Assembly (NCBI GenBank): GCA_964517075.1
Contig: CAZFAT010000073.1
Coordinates: 1 to 30,540 of the forward strand
Reading direction: 5' to 3'
DNA from: CAZFAT01 sp964517075
GTDB lineage: Bacteria > Acidobacteriota > Vicinamibacteria > Vicinamibacterales > SCN-69-37
DNA length: 30,540 nucleotides
Below are positions 21,687-30,540 of this stretch, piece by piece. Within the stretch, counting starts at the first letter, position 1, and the number at the start of each line of letters is the position of its first letter. The notes under the pieces are model-generated. The model did not search any database, was not told where the DNA came from, and was given only the letters and a program-made list of their open reading frames with translations. The position numbers and the translations under genes are program-made.

Positions 21687-23963
21687 ATGCGCGTCCGCGT
21701 GTCGATCGCCGTCATCCTGCTGCTGGCCGGCACGCTGTCGGTCGTCGCGCGCCGGCAGGCGGCCGACTTCGAAGCGCTCGCCCGCGGTTCGCTCGCGCGG
21801 ATCGAGGGCACGGTCAGCCTGCCCGGGCTGCGCGACCGTGTCGAGGTGATCCGCGACCGGTGGGGCGTGCCGCACATTTTCGCCAACAGCCTCGACGACC
21901 TGTTCTTTGCGCAGGGCTTCGTGCAGGCCCAGGACCGGCTGTGGCAGATGGAGATGTACCGCCGGACCTTCGAGGGCACGCTGGCCGAGGTCATGGGGCC
22001 CGACTACGTCCGCCACGACGAGTTGGCCCGGCTGCTGAAGTATCGCGGTCCGTGGGACGACCGTGAATGGACCAGTTATCACCCGGAAGGCCGCCGCATT
22101 TTCACGGCCTTCGCCAACGGCGTCAACGCGTACATCGCCCACGCCGGCGACCGGCTGCCCGTCGAGTTTCTGGTGACCGGTCTCGAGCCGCAGCCCTGGA
22201 CGCCGGAGATCGCGTTGCTTCGCACGCAGACCGCCATGCCAGCCGGCGACGCGCGCGCGGAGCTGACGCTGGCGCAGAACGTCGTGCGCCTCGGCGTCGT
22301 CGAAGCGAATCGCGCCGCGCGGCCCTCGCCAGACCGGGACCTCATCGTGCCCAATGGCGTGGACTTGTCGCTCATCACGCCTGCCGTTCTGGCCGGACTG
22401 AACGGCCTTCGCACGGGCGTCGTGCGGCCGGAGCTGCTGCCGCAGTACCGGACGCTGGCCGCCGCGTGGCCGAGCCGCAACACCGGCCCGCAGGAACGGT
22501 CGCCCGGCAGCAACAACTGGACGATCGGCGGCCGTCTCACCGCGAGCGGCCGCGTCATCGTGGCCAACGATCCCCACCGGAACGTCGCCAACCCCTCCAT
22601 CCGCTACATCGTCCATCTCAGTGCTCCCGGCTGGAATGTGATTGGCGCCACCGAACCGCCGCTGCCCGGCGTCCTGATAGGCCATAACGGCCGCCTCGCC
22701 TGGGGCCTCACCATCGTCGGCACCGACCAGTCCGATGTGTACGTCGAGGATCTGAATCCGGCGAACCCGAACGAGGTGAGGTTCCGCGGCGCTTGGGAAC
22801 CGCTGCGTCTGGTCCGCGAGACGATTCGCGTCAAGGGCGGCGAGGCCGTCACGGTCGATCTGAAGTACTCGCGCCACGGTCCGGTGTTCCACGTCGATAC
22901 GACGACCCACAAGGCGTACGCCATGCGATCGACGATGCATGAGCCGGGGAGCGCGGGATATCTGAGCGCGTTGAGGTATCACGCGCTGCAGAACTGCCGG
23001 CAGTTCCTTGACGCGCAGGTGTACTTCAAGGCCCCGACCGAGAACATGGTGTGCGGTGACGTGGAGGGCAACATCGCGTGGCAGGCGTCGGCGGCATCGC
23101 CGAAGCGGCCGAACTGGCACGGCCGGCTGCCTGTGCCAGGCACGGGCGGTTACGAGTGGGACGGGTTCCGGACCGACCTGCCGCGCGAGCTGAACCCGGC
23201 GCGGGGCTGGATCGCGACCGCGAACCATGACATCCATCCACCGGGCTACGACCCGCCGCTCTTTTTCAAGAACGGCCCGCAGACGGCGCGCTACGATCGC
23301 ATCGCCCACGTGCTCTCTGCCGGAAGCCCGTTCACGATGGCCGACATGCAGGCGCTGCAGCACGATGGCCATTCCATCGCGGCTGCGGCCGACGTCCCGC
23401 TGTTCCGGGGCTGGACGTCGTCGCGTGTTGACATCGAACCGGCGCGCGCCGCGCTCGCAGGCTGGAACGCGCAGCATCGCCGCGACAGCCAGGCCGCCGC
23501 GATCTATCGCTTCGTTGGCCGCGCGCTGACCGCCGAGGCGCGGGCCGAGGCCACGCCGTCAGCCCGCCGACGTGAGCTGCTCGAGGCCGCGCTCTCGACC
23601 GGCCTGACCGCTCTCGGCAAAGAGCAGGGCGACGATCCGTCGCGGTGGCGATGGGGCGTCTATCATCGCAGCCAGTTGCCGCACGCGCTCAGTCGCGCCT
23701 ACGACATTCCTGCCGTCGAGCGGCACGCCGGCAGCGGATTCGTCGGCGCCACGGGTGCGACGTACCGCGAGATCATCGACCTCGGCAACCTCGACGCATC
23801 CATGGCGACGAACGTGCCGGGCCAGTCCGGACAGCCATACAGTCCGTTCTACGCGAACCTGGTCGAGGGCTTCGGCCGGGGCGAGTACTTTCCGCTGGTC
23901 TACAGCCGTGCGGCGGTCGAGGCGGTGGCCGCGCATCGGCTCATCCTGCAGCCACGGCGGTAG
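21687..23963 (+). CDS. Penicillin acylase family Ntn hydrolase
   Basis: A 758-residue precursor with a signal peptide (RVSIAVILLLAGTLSVVA). The alpha-chain region starts with VEVIRDRWGVPHIFANSLDDLFFAQGFVQAQDRLWQM cut in the usual way, followed by a spacer and then PGSNNWTI, where Ser275 is the expected autocatalytic cleavage point and N-terminal nucleophile of the beta chain. Conserved ANDPH and a later GYEWDGF support the family. Such enzymes hydrolyse N-acyl amides: beta-lactam side chains, acyl-homoserine lactones or N-acyl amino acids; the substrate is not evident. The Asn expected in the beta chain as oxyanion partner probably lies in IATANHDIHP. GGAGG is five bases before the ATG. It is the first of a run of three rightward hydrolase genes; the next begins 29 bases later. 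Confidence 0.93.
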   Translation: MRVRVSIAVILLLAGTLSVVARRQAADFEALARGSLARIEGTVSLPGLRDRVEVIRDRWGVPHIFANSLDDLFFAQGFVQAQDRLWQMEMYRRTFEGTLAEVMGPDYVRHDELARLLKYRGPWDDREWTSYHPEGRRIFTAFANGVNAYIAHAGDRLPVEFLVTGLEPQPWTPEIALLRTQTAMPAGDARAELTLAQNVVRLGVVEANRAARPSPDRDLIVPNGVDLSLITPAVLAGLNGLRTGVVRPELLPQYRTLAAAWPSRNTGPQERSPGSNNWTIGGRLTASGRVIVANDPHRNVANPSIRYIVHLSAPGWNVIGATEPPLPGVLIGHNGRLAWGLTIVGTDQSDVYVEDLNPANPNEVRFRGAWEPLRLVRETIRVKGGEAVTVDLKYSRHGPVFHVDTTTHKAYAMRSTMHEPGSAGYLSALRYHALQNCRQFLDAQVYFKAPTENMVCGDVEGNIAWQASAASPKRPNWHGRLPVPGTGGYEWDGFRTDLPRELNPARGWIATANHDIHPPGYDPPLFFKNGPQTARYDRIAHVLSAGSPFTMADMQALQHDGHSIAAAADVPLFRGWTSSRVDIEPARAALAGWNAQHRRDSQAAAIYRFVGRALTAEARAEATPSARRRELLEAALSTGLTALGKEQGDDPSRWRWGVYHRSQLPHALSRAYDIPAVERHAGSGFVGATGATYREIIDLGNLDASMATNVPGQSGQPYSPFYANLVEGFGRGEYFPLVYSRAAVEAVAAHRLILQPRR

Positions 23964-23992
23964 GCCGGCGTCGTCAATTGAGGTGAGACTGC

Positions 23993-25099
<1,107 letters not shown>

Positions 25100-25123
25100 T
25101 GGAGGGGCCGCCCTACGGACTCC

Positions 25124-26557
25124 ATGAGCATGCGTGACCGGCGGTACGCCCACGTCATCGTCCGCGTCGTCATCCTGGCCCTCGTGGCCGTCGCCGGCGC
25201 CCGGTCGGGCATGGTCGCCGGCCGGAGGGCCGCACCAGTCGCGGGTCAGGTGCAGGGCGCAGTCCGCACCGCGTGGCAGGCTGGTGTCGCGAGGGTCGTC
25301 GTCACGCCGCGCGAGCCGATCTTCCAGAAGGGATATGGCGCTCGCACGAAGCCTTCGGAAGGGGTGCGTGAGGACCTGTACGTCAAGGCGCTCGCGCTCC
25401 GCGACGAGGCGGGCGCGACGTCGGTGCTGATCACGAGCGATCTGCACTCGTGGACGCGTGGCATGTCCGACACGGTGGCCGATGCCGCGAGGCGCCAGCA
25501 CGGCCTGGCACGTGAGCGGCTCATCTTCAACGGCTCGCATACGCACAGCGGCCCCGCGATCACGGGTGAAGCGGTCTTCCGCCCGTCGGAGGACATCAAT
25601 CCGGAGCAGCAGGCAGTCATCCGGCGGTACACGGCGCAACTGCTCATACAGGTCACCGCGCTGATCGGTGAGGCGATCGCCAACCTCGCGCCCGCCGAGC
25701 TGGCGTTCAACGTGGGGTCGGCGGGTTTCGGGGTCAATCGACGGCGGGTGACCGATGCGACCCGGCATCTGCCTGGGCCGGTCGATCACGATGTGCCGGT
25801 ATTGAGCGTGCGCGGCGCCGATGGCGGCCTGCGAGCCGTGGTCTTCGGCTACGCCTGCCACGCCACGTCGTCGACGATGGACTACGTGATTCATGGCGAC
25901 TGGCCCGGCTACGCACAAGCGGCCATCGAGGCGGCGAGCCCAGGCACCCTCGCGATGTTCATGACCGGCTGCGGGGCCGACTGCAATCCACTGCCGCGGG
26001 GAACGTCGGAGTCGCCCGCGGTCTACGGCGCGGTCATGGGCGTGGCCGTCGGTCAGGCGCTTGGCGGGCGGATGCGCGTGCTCACCGGCCCGTTGACCGC
26101 GGCCTTCGATCACGTGGACATCCGGTTCCAGACTCCGCCCAGCCGCGACGAGCTGGAGGCGCGACTGAAGAGCCAGAAGGGCATGCCCGCGCGTCACACC
26201 CGGCAGCTCCTCGACCAGCTCGAGCGCGACGGCCGGATCGCGGATCGCTATCCCTATCCCGTCCAGGCCTGGCAGTTCGGCTCGGGTCTGACGCTCATCG
26301 CCCTCGGCGGGGAAGTCGTCGTCGACTACTCGCTGCGATTCAAGCGGGAGTACGGGTGGAACGACACCTGGGTTGCCGGGTACTCGAACGACGTTATGGG
26401 CTACATTCCGTCGCGGCGCGTGCTCGAGGAAGGCGGCTACGAGGGCGGGGGCGCGATGGTCAACTACGGCCGCCCCGGCTCCCTCACGCCGGCGATCGAG
26501 GACACGATTGCCGGCAAGGTCGATGAGCTGATGAGGAGAGTGGGGGGAACGAAATAG
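25124..26557 (+). CDS. Neutral/alkaline ceramidase N-terminal domain protein
   Basis: A 477-residue exported protein (hydrophobic VIVRVVILALVAVAGA signal at about 11-26). It has the neutral ceramidase N-terminal domain: GVARVVVTPREP at the start, then SVLITSDLHSW (Asp106, His108), FNGSHTHSGP (His139, His141, zinc-ligand type), VFGYACHATSS and FMTGCGADCNP. Neutral ceramidases are zinc amidases that cut N-acyl-sphingosines, but many bacterial members are shorter and act on unknown substrates. At 477 residues it lacks the C-terminal Ig-like domain of true ceramidases (usually about 700). No Shine-Dalgarno close to the ATG at 25124; GGAGGGG is 20 bases upstream, and translation may be coupled to the gene 24 bases upstream. 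Confidence 0.88.
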   Translation: MSMRDRRYAHVIVRVVILALVAVAGARSGMVAGRRAAPVAGQVQGAVRTAWQAGVARVVVTPREPIFQKGYGARTKPSEGVREDLYVKALALRDEAGATSVLITSDLHSWTRGMSDTVADAARRQHGLARERLIFNGSHTHSGPAITGEAVFRPSEDINPEQQAVIRRYTAQLLIQVTALIGEAIANLAPAELAFNVGSAGFGVNRRRVTDATRHLPGPVDHDVPVLSVRGADGGLRAVVFGYACHATSSTMDYVIHGDWPGYAQAAIEAASPGTLAMFMTGCGADCNPLPRGTSESPAVYGAVMGVAVGQALGGRMRVLTGPLTAAFDHVDIRFQTPPSRDELEARLKSQKGMPARHTRQLLDQLERDGRIADRYPYPVQAWQFGSGLTLIALGGEVVVDYSLRFKREYGWNDTWVAGYSNDVMGYIPSRRVLEEGGYEGGGAMVNYGRPGSLTPAIEDTIAGKVDELMRRVGGTK

Positions 26558-26619
26558 GCGGTTGAGTGGTGAGAGGTGAGTAACCGCGCGCTCGGCCATG
26601 GCGGCGCCTCAGGGTTCAT

Positions 26620-27408
26620 TCAGGGAATGTCCAACACCTGCCCTGGCCGGATGACACTCGAGGCCAGGCCGTTTGCCTGCCGGATCCGTGCCGGCGTCGT
26701 GTCGTACCGCTCGGCAATCGCCCACAGCGTCTCCGACCGCTGTACGGTGTGGCGCGACGGCCCCGTCACCGTGGCGAGAAGCGCCGTCTCGGTCCGGCCC
26801 GTCTGCTCACCCACGTAGGCGAGATACTCGCGGGGAAACACGGCGACGTGGAAGTGCAGCGGATGGCGCTCGAGCGTCGCGTCGAGGACGCGCCGCCGCT
26901 CGAGCGAGAGCAGCGTGGTTTCGAGCCAGCGCCGGCACGAGGCGCCGGACGGGACGCGGAGATCCACGGCCATGCCCGTCGGATGGACGGACCGGGCGGA
27001 TGCGTTCGCCGGTTGCTCGGAGGTCGGTCGCGTCAGGCTGGTCACGACCAGCGGTTCGCCGCATGCGTCGAGGTACTGCGCCGACAGGCGTTCAACGAAG
27101 AGCTTGACCTCGGGCCGCGCCACGCCGAACGAGACGTCGTGCAGGCGATAGTGCGCGCCGTTCTCGAGCGGTACCAGCAGACCGGCGTCCACGAACCGGT
27201 CGAGCTGGGACGGCCGCCGCAGGTAGGTGAAGTCGTGCTGGCGCGCCTCGCGATTCTGGCGGTCGAGCGACGCCGTGCTGCCACGGAGGCTCTGGCCGGC
27301 CGCCGGAACCGCCGTCAATCCCACCATCAGACAGGCGGCGATGCCGCCTCCCAGCCGGGGCGCCGCCGGCGCCTGAAACCACCGCGACCACGTCGTTCGG
27401 ACATTCAT
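26620..27408 (-). CDS. LysM protein with an M15-like (DUF5715) peptidase domain
   Basis: A 262-residue exported protein with a signal (GGGIAACLMVGLTAVPAAGQ, about 20-39). A central domain carries SVHPTGMAVDL (His142, Asp149) and HPLHFHVAVFP (His185/His187), which match the zinc ligands of LAS/M15-type D,D-carboxypeptidases (SxHxxGxAxD and HxH). The C-terminus is a LysM domain (about 220-262; HTVQRSETLWAIAERYDTTPARI..ANGL), which binds peptidoglycan. This is the DUF5715-like layout. A role in peptide stem trimming or cell-wall anchoring is likely. The ATG at 27408 has GGTGA about eight bases upstream. It is convergent with the ceramidase-like gene and divergent from the DMFase-like gene. Confidence 0.85.
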   Translation of the reverse strand: MNVRTTWSRWFQAPAAPRLGGGIAACLMVGLTAVPAAGQSLRGSTASLDRQNREARQHDFTYLRRPSQLDRFVDAGLLVPLENGAHYRLHDVSFGVARPEVKLFVERLSAQYLDACGEPLVVTSLTRPTSEQPANASARSVHPTGMAVDLRVPSGASCRRWLETTLLSLERRRVLDATLERHPLHFHVAVFPREYLAYVGEQTGRTETALLATVTGPSRHTVQRSETLWAIAERYDTTPARIRQANGLASSVIRPGQVLDIP

Positions 27409-27573
27409 GAGGATTCACCGAGCCAGTGCAGAGGGAGTCTACCGGCGTTTCGGAGGTACACCAAGGACTCTGCAGGGCTGACGTCACCTTTTTTTCGCCG
27501 GTTCGCGGGTGTCGCGTCCGCGCGTGCAATCGAGCCGGCCGATCGGGTAGCCTGCACGCTCCCGGAGGCTTCC

Positions 27574-29145
27574 ATGTCCGATGCGAAGGGTCCCCGCCCG
27601 CAGACCCGCGTCTTCGACCGTCGCCAGATCCTGGCGGGCGGAGCCGCCATCGTCGGCGCCGGGGTGGCGGGATCGGCGCTCAACCCGGCGCGGGCGGCGG
27701 CCGCCCGCACCAGGCCGGGGAGCGTGCAAGGCGCGCGACGCTCCGAGCGGATCCGCGCCGAGAACGCGAAGCCGGGCACCACCGACTGGCTGCTGACGCG
27801 AACCCGCCGCGGTTATCACGAGATCTACGGCAAGGGATGGGACGTCCGCACGGGCGTGCAGGGCTTTGCCTCGCACCTGAGCATCAAGGCGGGCGAGACC
27901 CTGCGCTTCTACGTGAGTGCCGAGCCGGCCGACGAGTACCGCCTCGACATCTATCGGATGGGCTATTACGGCGGCACGGGTGGACGGCTCATGCGCACGT
28001 TCAACGGCCTGAGGGGCACGCCGCAGCCGATGCCGAAGGACGGCGAGCACGCCATCCAGGAATGCCGCTGGCAGGAGGCCGTGTCGCTCCAGGTGCCGGA
28101 GAGCTGGCTGAGCGGCGTCTACCTCGGCAAGCTCACCACGGTCCGGACCAACGCTGACGCCTTCGTCGTTTTCGTCGTTCGCGACACGCGCGAGGCGGAC
28201 CTGATCTTCCAGTGCTCGGACTTCACCTGGCAGTCCTACAACCGCTGGCCGAGATGGCGGTCGATGTACGACGGCCCGACGGGCCCCTGGGTCTCGCGGC
28301 GCCCCGACAGCTACTCAGCGGGGTTCGACCGGCCCTACGCGATCTACTGGAACGGATTCCCGGCCGGGTTCGAGGCGCAGAGCAACGGGTCGGGCGAGTT
28401 CCTGCTTTGGGAACTGCCCCTGGCCTTCTGGCTCGAGCAGGAAGGCTACGACGTCACCTACATCTCCAACCTCGATACGCACGAGGACGCCGCGGGGCTG
28501 CTGCGCGGGCGGGCGTGGCTGTCGGTCGGCCACGACGAGTACTGGACCCTCGAGCTGTACAACAACGTGCTCGCCGCCCGCGACGCCGGCGTCCACCTCG
28601 CGTTCCTTTCGGGCAACTCCGTCTCCGGCCGGATCGAGCTGTTGACCGGCAGCGACGGCCGGCCCCACCGCGGCATCCGATGGGTGCCGGGCCCGCTGGA
28701 TGCGACGGACCTGATGGGCGCGCGCTCGTACGGGGTGGGATTCGGCGACTGGATCTGCGCCGCGCCCGATCACTGGATCTTCGAGGGCACGGGCATGCAG
28801 AAGGGGGATTTCGTCCGGCAGCTCGTGGGCTGGGAGTTCCACGGCCATCCGGTCGCGGCCCAGCACAAGGATCTCGTCGTGCTCGCTGAAGGACCGGTCC
28901 GCGGGTTCCGCGGCGAAGCGAGCCAGCGCCGGTTCGCGACGACGCTCTACTCGGCGCCGAAGGGCAACCTCGTGTTCAACGCCGCGACCTGCTGGTGGAA
29001 CATGGTGCTCGCGGCGCCGCCGGGCCATGCGGTCCCGCCGTTCCTCCCCGAGCGCGACCTCACGCGCTTCCACGAGGGCGACGACCGGGTGCGGCGCGTT
29101 ACCCGGAATCTGCTCGATCGGATGATTGCCACCAAGGTGCGTTAG
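27574..29145 (+). CDS. Tat-exported N,N-dimethylformamidase beta-subunit-like protein
   Basis: A 523-residue protein. VFDRRQILAGGAAIVGAG is a twin-arginine signal. Residues 80-200 form an Ig-like beta domain with YRLDIYRMGYYGGTGG, and the rest matches the large (beta) subunit C-terminal domain of N,N-dimethylformamidase (SYNRWPRW, SGEFLLWELPLAFWLEQEGYDVTY, SVGHDEYW at 317-324, HLAFLSGNSVSGRIEL). Dimethylformamidase hydrolyses dimethylformamide to dimethylamine and formate with a mononuclear iron; members without a partner small subunit are common in soil bacteria and their substrates are unknown. No small-subunit gene is adjacent. GGAGG is five to six bases before the ATG, which decides against upstream in-frame starts to 26749. 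The CE15-like gene follows by eleven bases, so the two form an operon. Confidence 0.88.
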   Translation: MSDAKGPRPQTRVFDRRQILAGGAAIVGAGVAGSALNPARAAAARTRPGSVQGARRSERIRAENAKPGTTDWLLTRTRRGYHEIYGKGWDVRTGVQGFASHLSIKAGETLRFYVSAEPADEYRLDIYRMGYYGGTGGRLMRTFNGLRGTPQPMPKDGEHAIQECRWQEAVSLQVPESWLSGVYLGKLTTVRTNADAFVVFVVRDTREADLIFQCSDFTWQSYNRWPRWRSMYDGPTGPWVSRRPDSYSAGFDRPYAIYWNGFPAGFEAQSNGSGEFLLWELPLAFWLEQEGYDVTYISNLDTHEDAAGLLRGRAWLSVGHDEYWTLELYNNVLAARDAGVHLAFLSGNSVSGRIELLTGSDGRPHRGIRWVPGPLDATDLMGARSYGVGFGDWICAAPDHWIFEGTGMQKGDFVRQLVGWEFHGHPVAAQHKDLVVLAEGPVRGFRGEASQRRFATTLYSAPKGNLVFNAATCWWNMVLAAPPGHAVPPFLPERDLTRFHEGDDRVRRVTRNLLDRMIATKVR

Positions 29146-29156
29146 CGATTGACCCC

Positions 29157-30540
29157 ATGACAACAGCATGGCCCCTGCCCATCCGCGTCGTGAGTGTCGC
29201 GCTCGCGCTCGTGGCGCTCGCCCATCCGCTTCGGGCGATGACCGGGCAGGAACGGCGTGCCCATCTCGACTGGATGCTCACGTCGCTGCCCACCGCGGCC
29301 CAGTTCAACCAGTGGCAACAACGCACCGGCGAGATTCCACCGGACTTCGACGCGTTGCCGCGCAACAACTTCCTGCCGGACCCGCTCACGTTCATGAACG
29401 GACGGACCGTCCGCAGCGCCTCGGACTGGACCGCGCGGCGCAGCGAGATCAGACAACAGCTGGAAAAATGGCAGGTCGGCAGCATCCCGCCGAGAGCGAC
29501 GACGTTTCGGACGACAGTTCCGAGCGAGACGCCGGGCAACGGCTACGTCACGCGCGTGGTGCAGATCGAGTACGGTCCCCGGGCCGGCGCGACCACGACG
29601 GTGAACGTGACGCTGACGATTCCCCGGGGCAAGGGGCCGTTCCCGGTGATGATCGGCGGCGCGGCGTCATCGCTGATCCGCCGCGGCTACATCGCGTGCA
29701 GCTACACGGGCTCGGTGGATGCGCCCGGCACGGTGGCTCAGCTCTACCCCGAGCACGACTTCGCCTCGATGGGGCAGGTGGCCTTCACGATCCAGATCGT
29801 CGTCGATCACCTGCTGACCGTGCCCGAAGTCGACAAGGCGCGCATCGCCGTCACGGGCTACTCGCGGGCGGGCAAGATGGCGCTCATCGCCGCCGCGCTC
29901 GATGACCGCATCGCGGCCGTGGTGGCGGGCAGCACGGGCGTCGGCGGCGTCACGCCCTGGCGTCTCAGTGGCGAGTACGGCATGGGTGAGGGCGTCGAGT
30001 CCACCACGCGCAGCTTCCCGATCTGGTTTCATCCGCGCCTGCGCTTCTTCTCCGGCAGGGAAGACCGCCTGCCCGTGGACGGCAACCTGATCGCCGCGAT
30101 GATCGCGCCGCGCGCGATCCTGATCCAGTACGGACTCAACGACGAGGTCACCAACACCTGGAGCCATGAGCAGGTCTACCACTCCGCGCGCAAGGTGTTC
30201 AGCCTCCTGCGCCAGTCCGACCGCATCGGTCTGCTGCGCGTGCCAGGGTTTCACGGGTCGAACGACGTCGAGGCCTCGCTCGACTGGCTCGACATCCAGT
30301 TCAGGCGCTCCACGGCGGCGTGGGACAACAAGCTCATGTTCGAGTGGAGTCACGCTCAGTGGCTCCGGGAGTCGGGGGAGAAGGTCGATGTCAGGCGCTA
30401 TCCCGTCCGAACCTCCACCGACGTGATCTCGAGAAACGGGTCGGCGATTGCGACCACCGCGGAGTGGGAGAGGGCGGCCGCCGGGATTCGCGACGCCATC
30501 AACTGGATGCTCGGCGACCCGCCGGGCTTTTATGTGGCGC
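29157..30540 (+). CDS. Exported alpha/beta-hydrolase, CE15-like esterase (3' end cut)
   Basis: 461 codons are visible without a stop; the gene runs out of the window. MTTAWPLPIRVVSVALALVALA is a signal peptide. The alpha/beta-hydrolase fold has VTLTIPRGKGPFPVMI, the nucleophile elbow VTGYSRAGKMA (Ser236) and RVPGFHGSND (His366 as catalytic His). GxSRxGK is the signature of carbohydrate esterase family 15 (glucuronoyl methylesterases, which cut ester links between lignin and glucuronoxylan), here with Tyr in place of the usual Cys before the Ser. A catalytic acid may be among Asp329/Glu330 in YGLNDEV. The N-terminal 100 residues (PTAAQFNQWQQRTGEIPPDFDALP) are a family-like extension. It sits eleven bases after the DMFase-like gene. 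The call is moderate because identity with true CE15 cannot be measured here. Confidence 0.8.
   Translation, partial: MTTAWPLPIRVVSVALALVALAHPLRAMTGQERRAHLDWMLTSLPTAAQFNQWQQRTGEIPPDFDALPRNNFLPDPLTFMNGRTVRSASDWTARRSEIRQQLEKWQVGSIPPRATTFRTTVPSETPGNGYVTRVVQIEYGPRAGATTTVNVTLTIPRGKGPFPVMIGGAASSLIRRGYIACSYTGSVDAPGTVAQLYPEHDFASMGQVAFTIQIVVDHLLTVPEVDKARIAVTGYSRAGKMALIAAALDDRIAAVVAGSTGVGGVTPWRLSGEYGMGEGVESTTRSFPIWFHPRLRFFSGREDRLPVDGNLIAAMIAPRAILIQYGLNDEVTNTWSHEQVYHSARKVFSLLRQSDRIGLLRVPGFHGSNDVEASLDWLDIQFRRSTAAWDNKLMFEWSHAQWLRESGEKVDVRRYPVRTSTDVISRNGSAIATTAEWERAAAGIRDAINWMLGDPPGFYVA

Noticed and set aside
21624..23477. 617-residue open frame on the minus strand
   Set aside because: Antisense to the penicillin acylase gene; composition is that of a high-GC shadow.
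26558..26619. Possible hairpin GCGGTT/AACCGC between convergent genes
   Set aside because: Six base pairs around an 18-base loop is too weak to call a terminator.

Overview
The window is high-GC, gene-dense bacterial chromosome with 23 protein-coding genes, two of them cut by the window ends. I see no rRNA, tRNA, CRISPR array, integrase or transposase. The gene content points to Acidobacteriota, most likely the Vicinamibacteria. The reasons are a PadR regulator translationally coupled to an ADOP-type MacB/FtsX permease with no ATPase, large secreted carboxypeptidase-regulatory-like proteins, many Tat-exported enzymes, a DUF2264 protein, and REP-like hairpins with TTCA/TGAA loops. This taxonomic call is inference from content; no marker gene is present.

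Left part (1-4232): the end of a GT4 glycosyltransferase meets a leftward block of five genes: a dimeric alpha/beta-barrel protein, GreB, a two-domain dCTP deaminase, a small zinc ribbon and a HAD phosphatase. The convergent junction carries a strong 19-position hairpin (701-740). A rightward ankyrin-repeat gene (4455-6464) follows. It holds an in-frame GC-rich palindromic insert that looks like an intergenic repeat domesticated into coding sequence.

Middle part (6549-14765, all leftward): PadR, ADOP permease and a Tat-exported metallo-beta-lactamase-fold hydrolase form one apparent unit. PadR has a perfect inverted repeat over its start codon and a TTGACA box upstream. After a 338-base gap with REP/BIME-like hairpins come two paralogous secreted beta-sandwich proteins coupled by an ATGA overlap.

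Right part (14850-30540): a DUF2264 protein (with a TATAAT box so close to its ATG that the mRNA is probably leaderless), an oligopeptidase B-like S9 peptidase, a stand-alone HD-GYP protein, a diheme-type c-cytochrome, a Tat-exported Gfo/Idh/MocA oxidoreductase with a Gly/Arg-rich insert, and then a mostly rightward run of exported C-N (amide) hydrolases. These are a penicillin-acylase-type Ntn hydrolase, a glycosylasparaginase-type Ntn hydrolase, a neutral-ceramidase-like enzyme and an N,N-dimethylformamidase-like protein, followed by a CE15-like esterase cut by the window end. A LysM/M15-like wall protein lies among them on the other strand. Together they read as an export-heavy toolkit for breaking down amide- and ester-linked organic matter such as glycoproteins, N-acyl amides, ceramide-like lipids and glucuronoyl esters. 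Most of this is family-level inference. The best candidates for something new are the amide-hydrolase cluster, the repeat-in-gene insertion and the AGRGG insert in the oxidoreductase.
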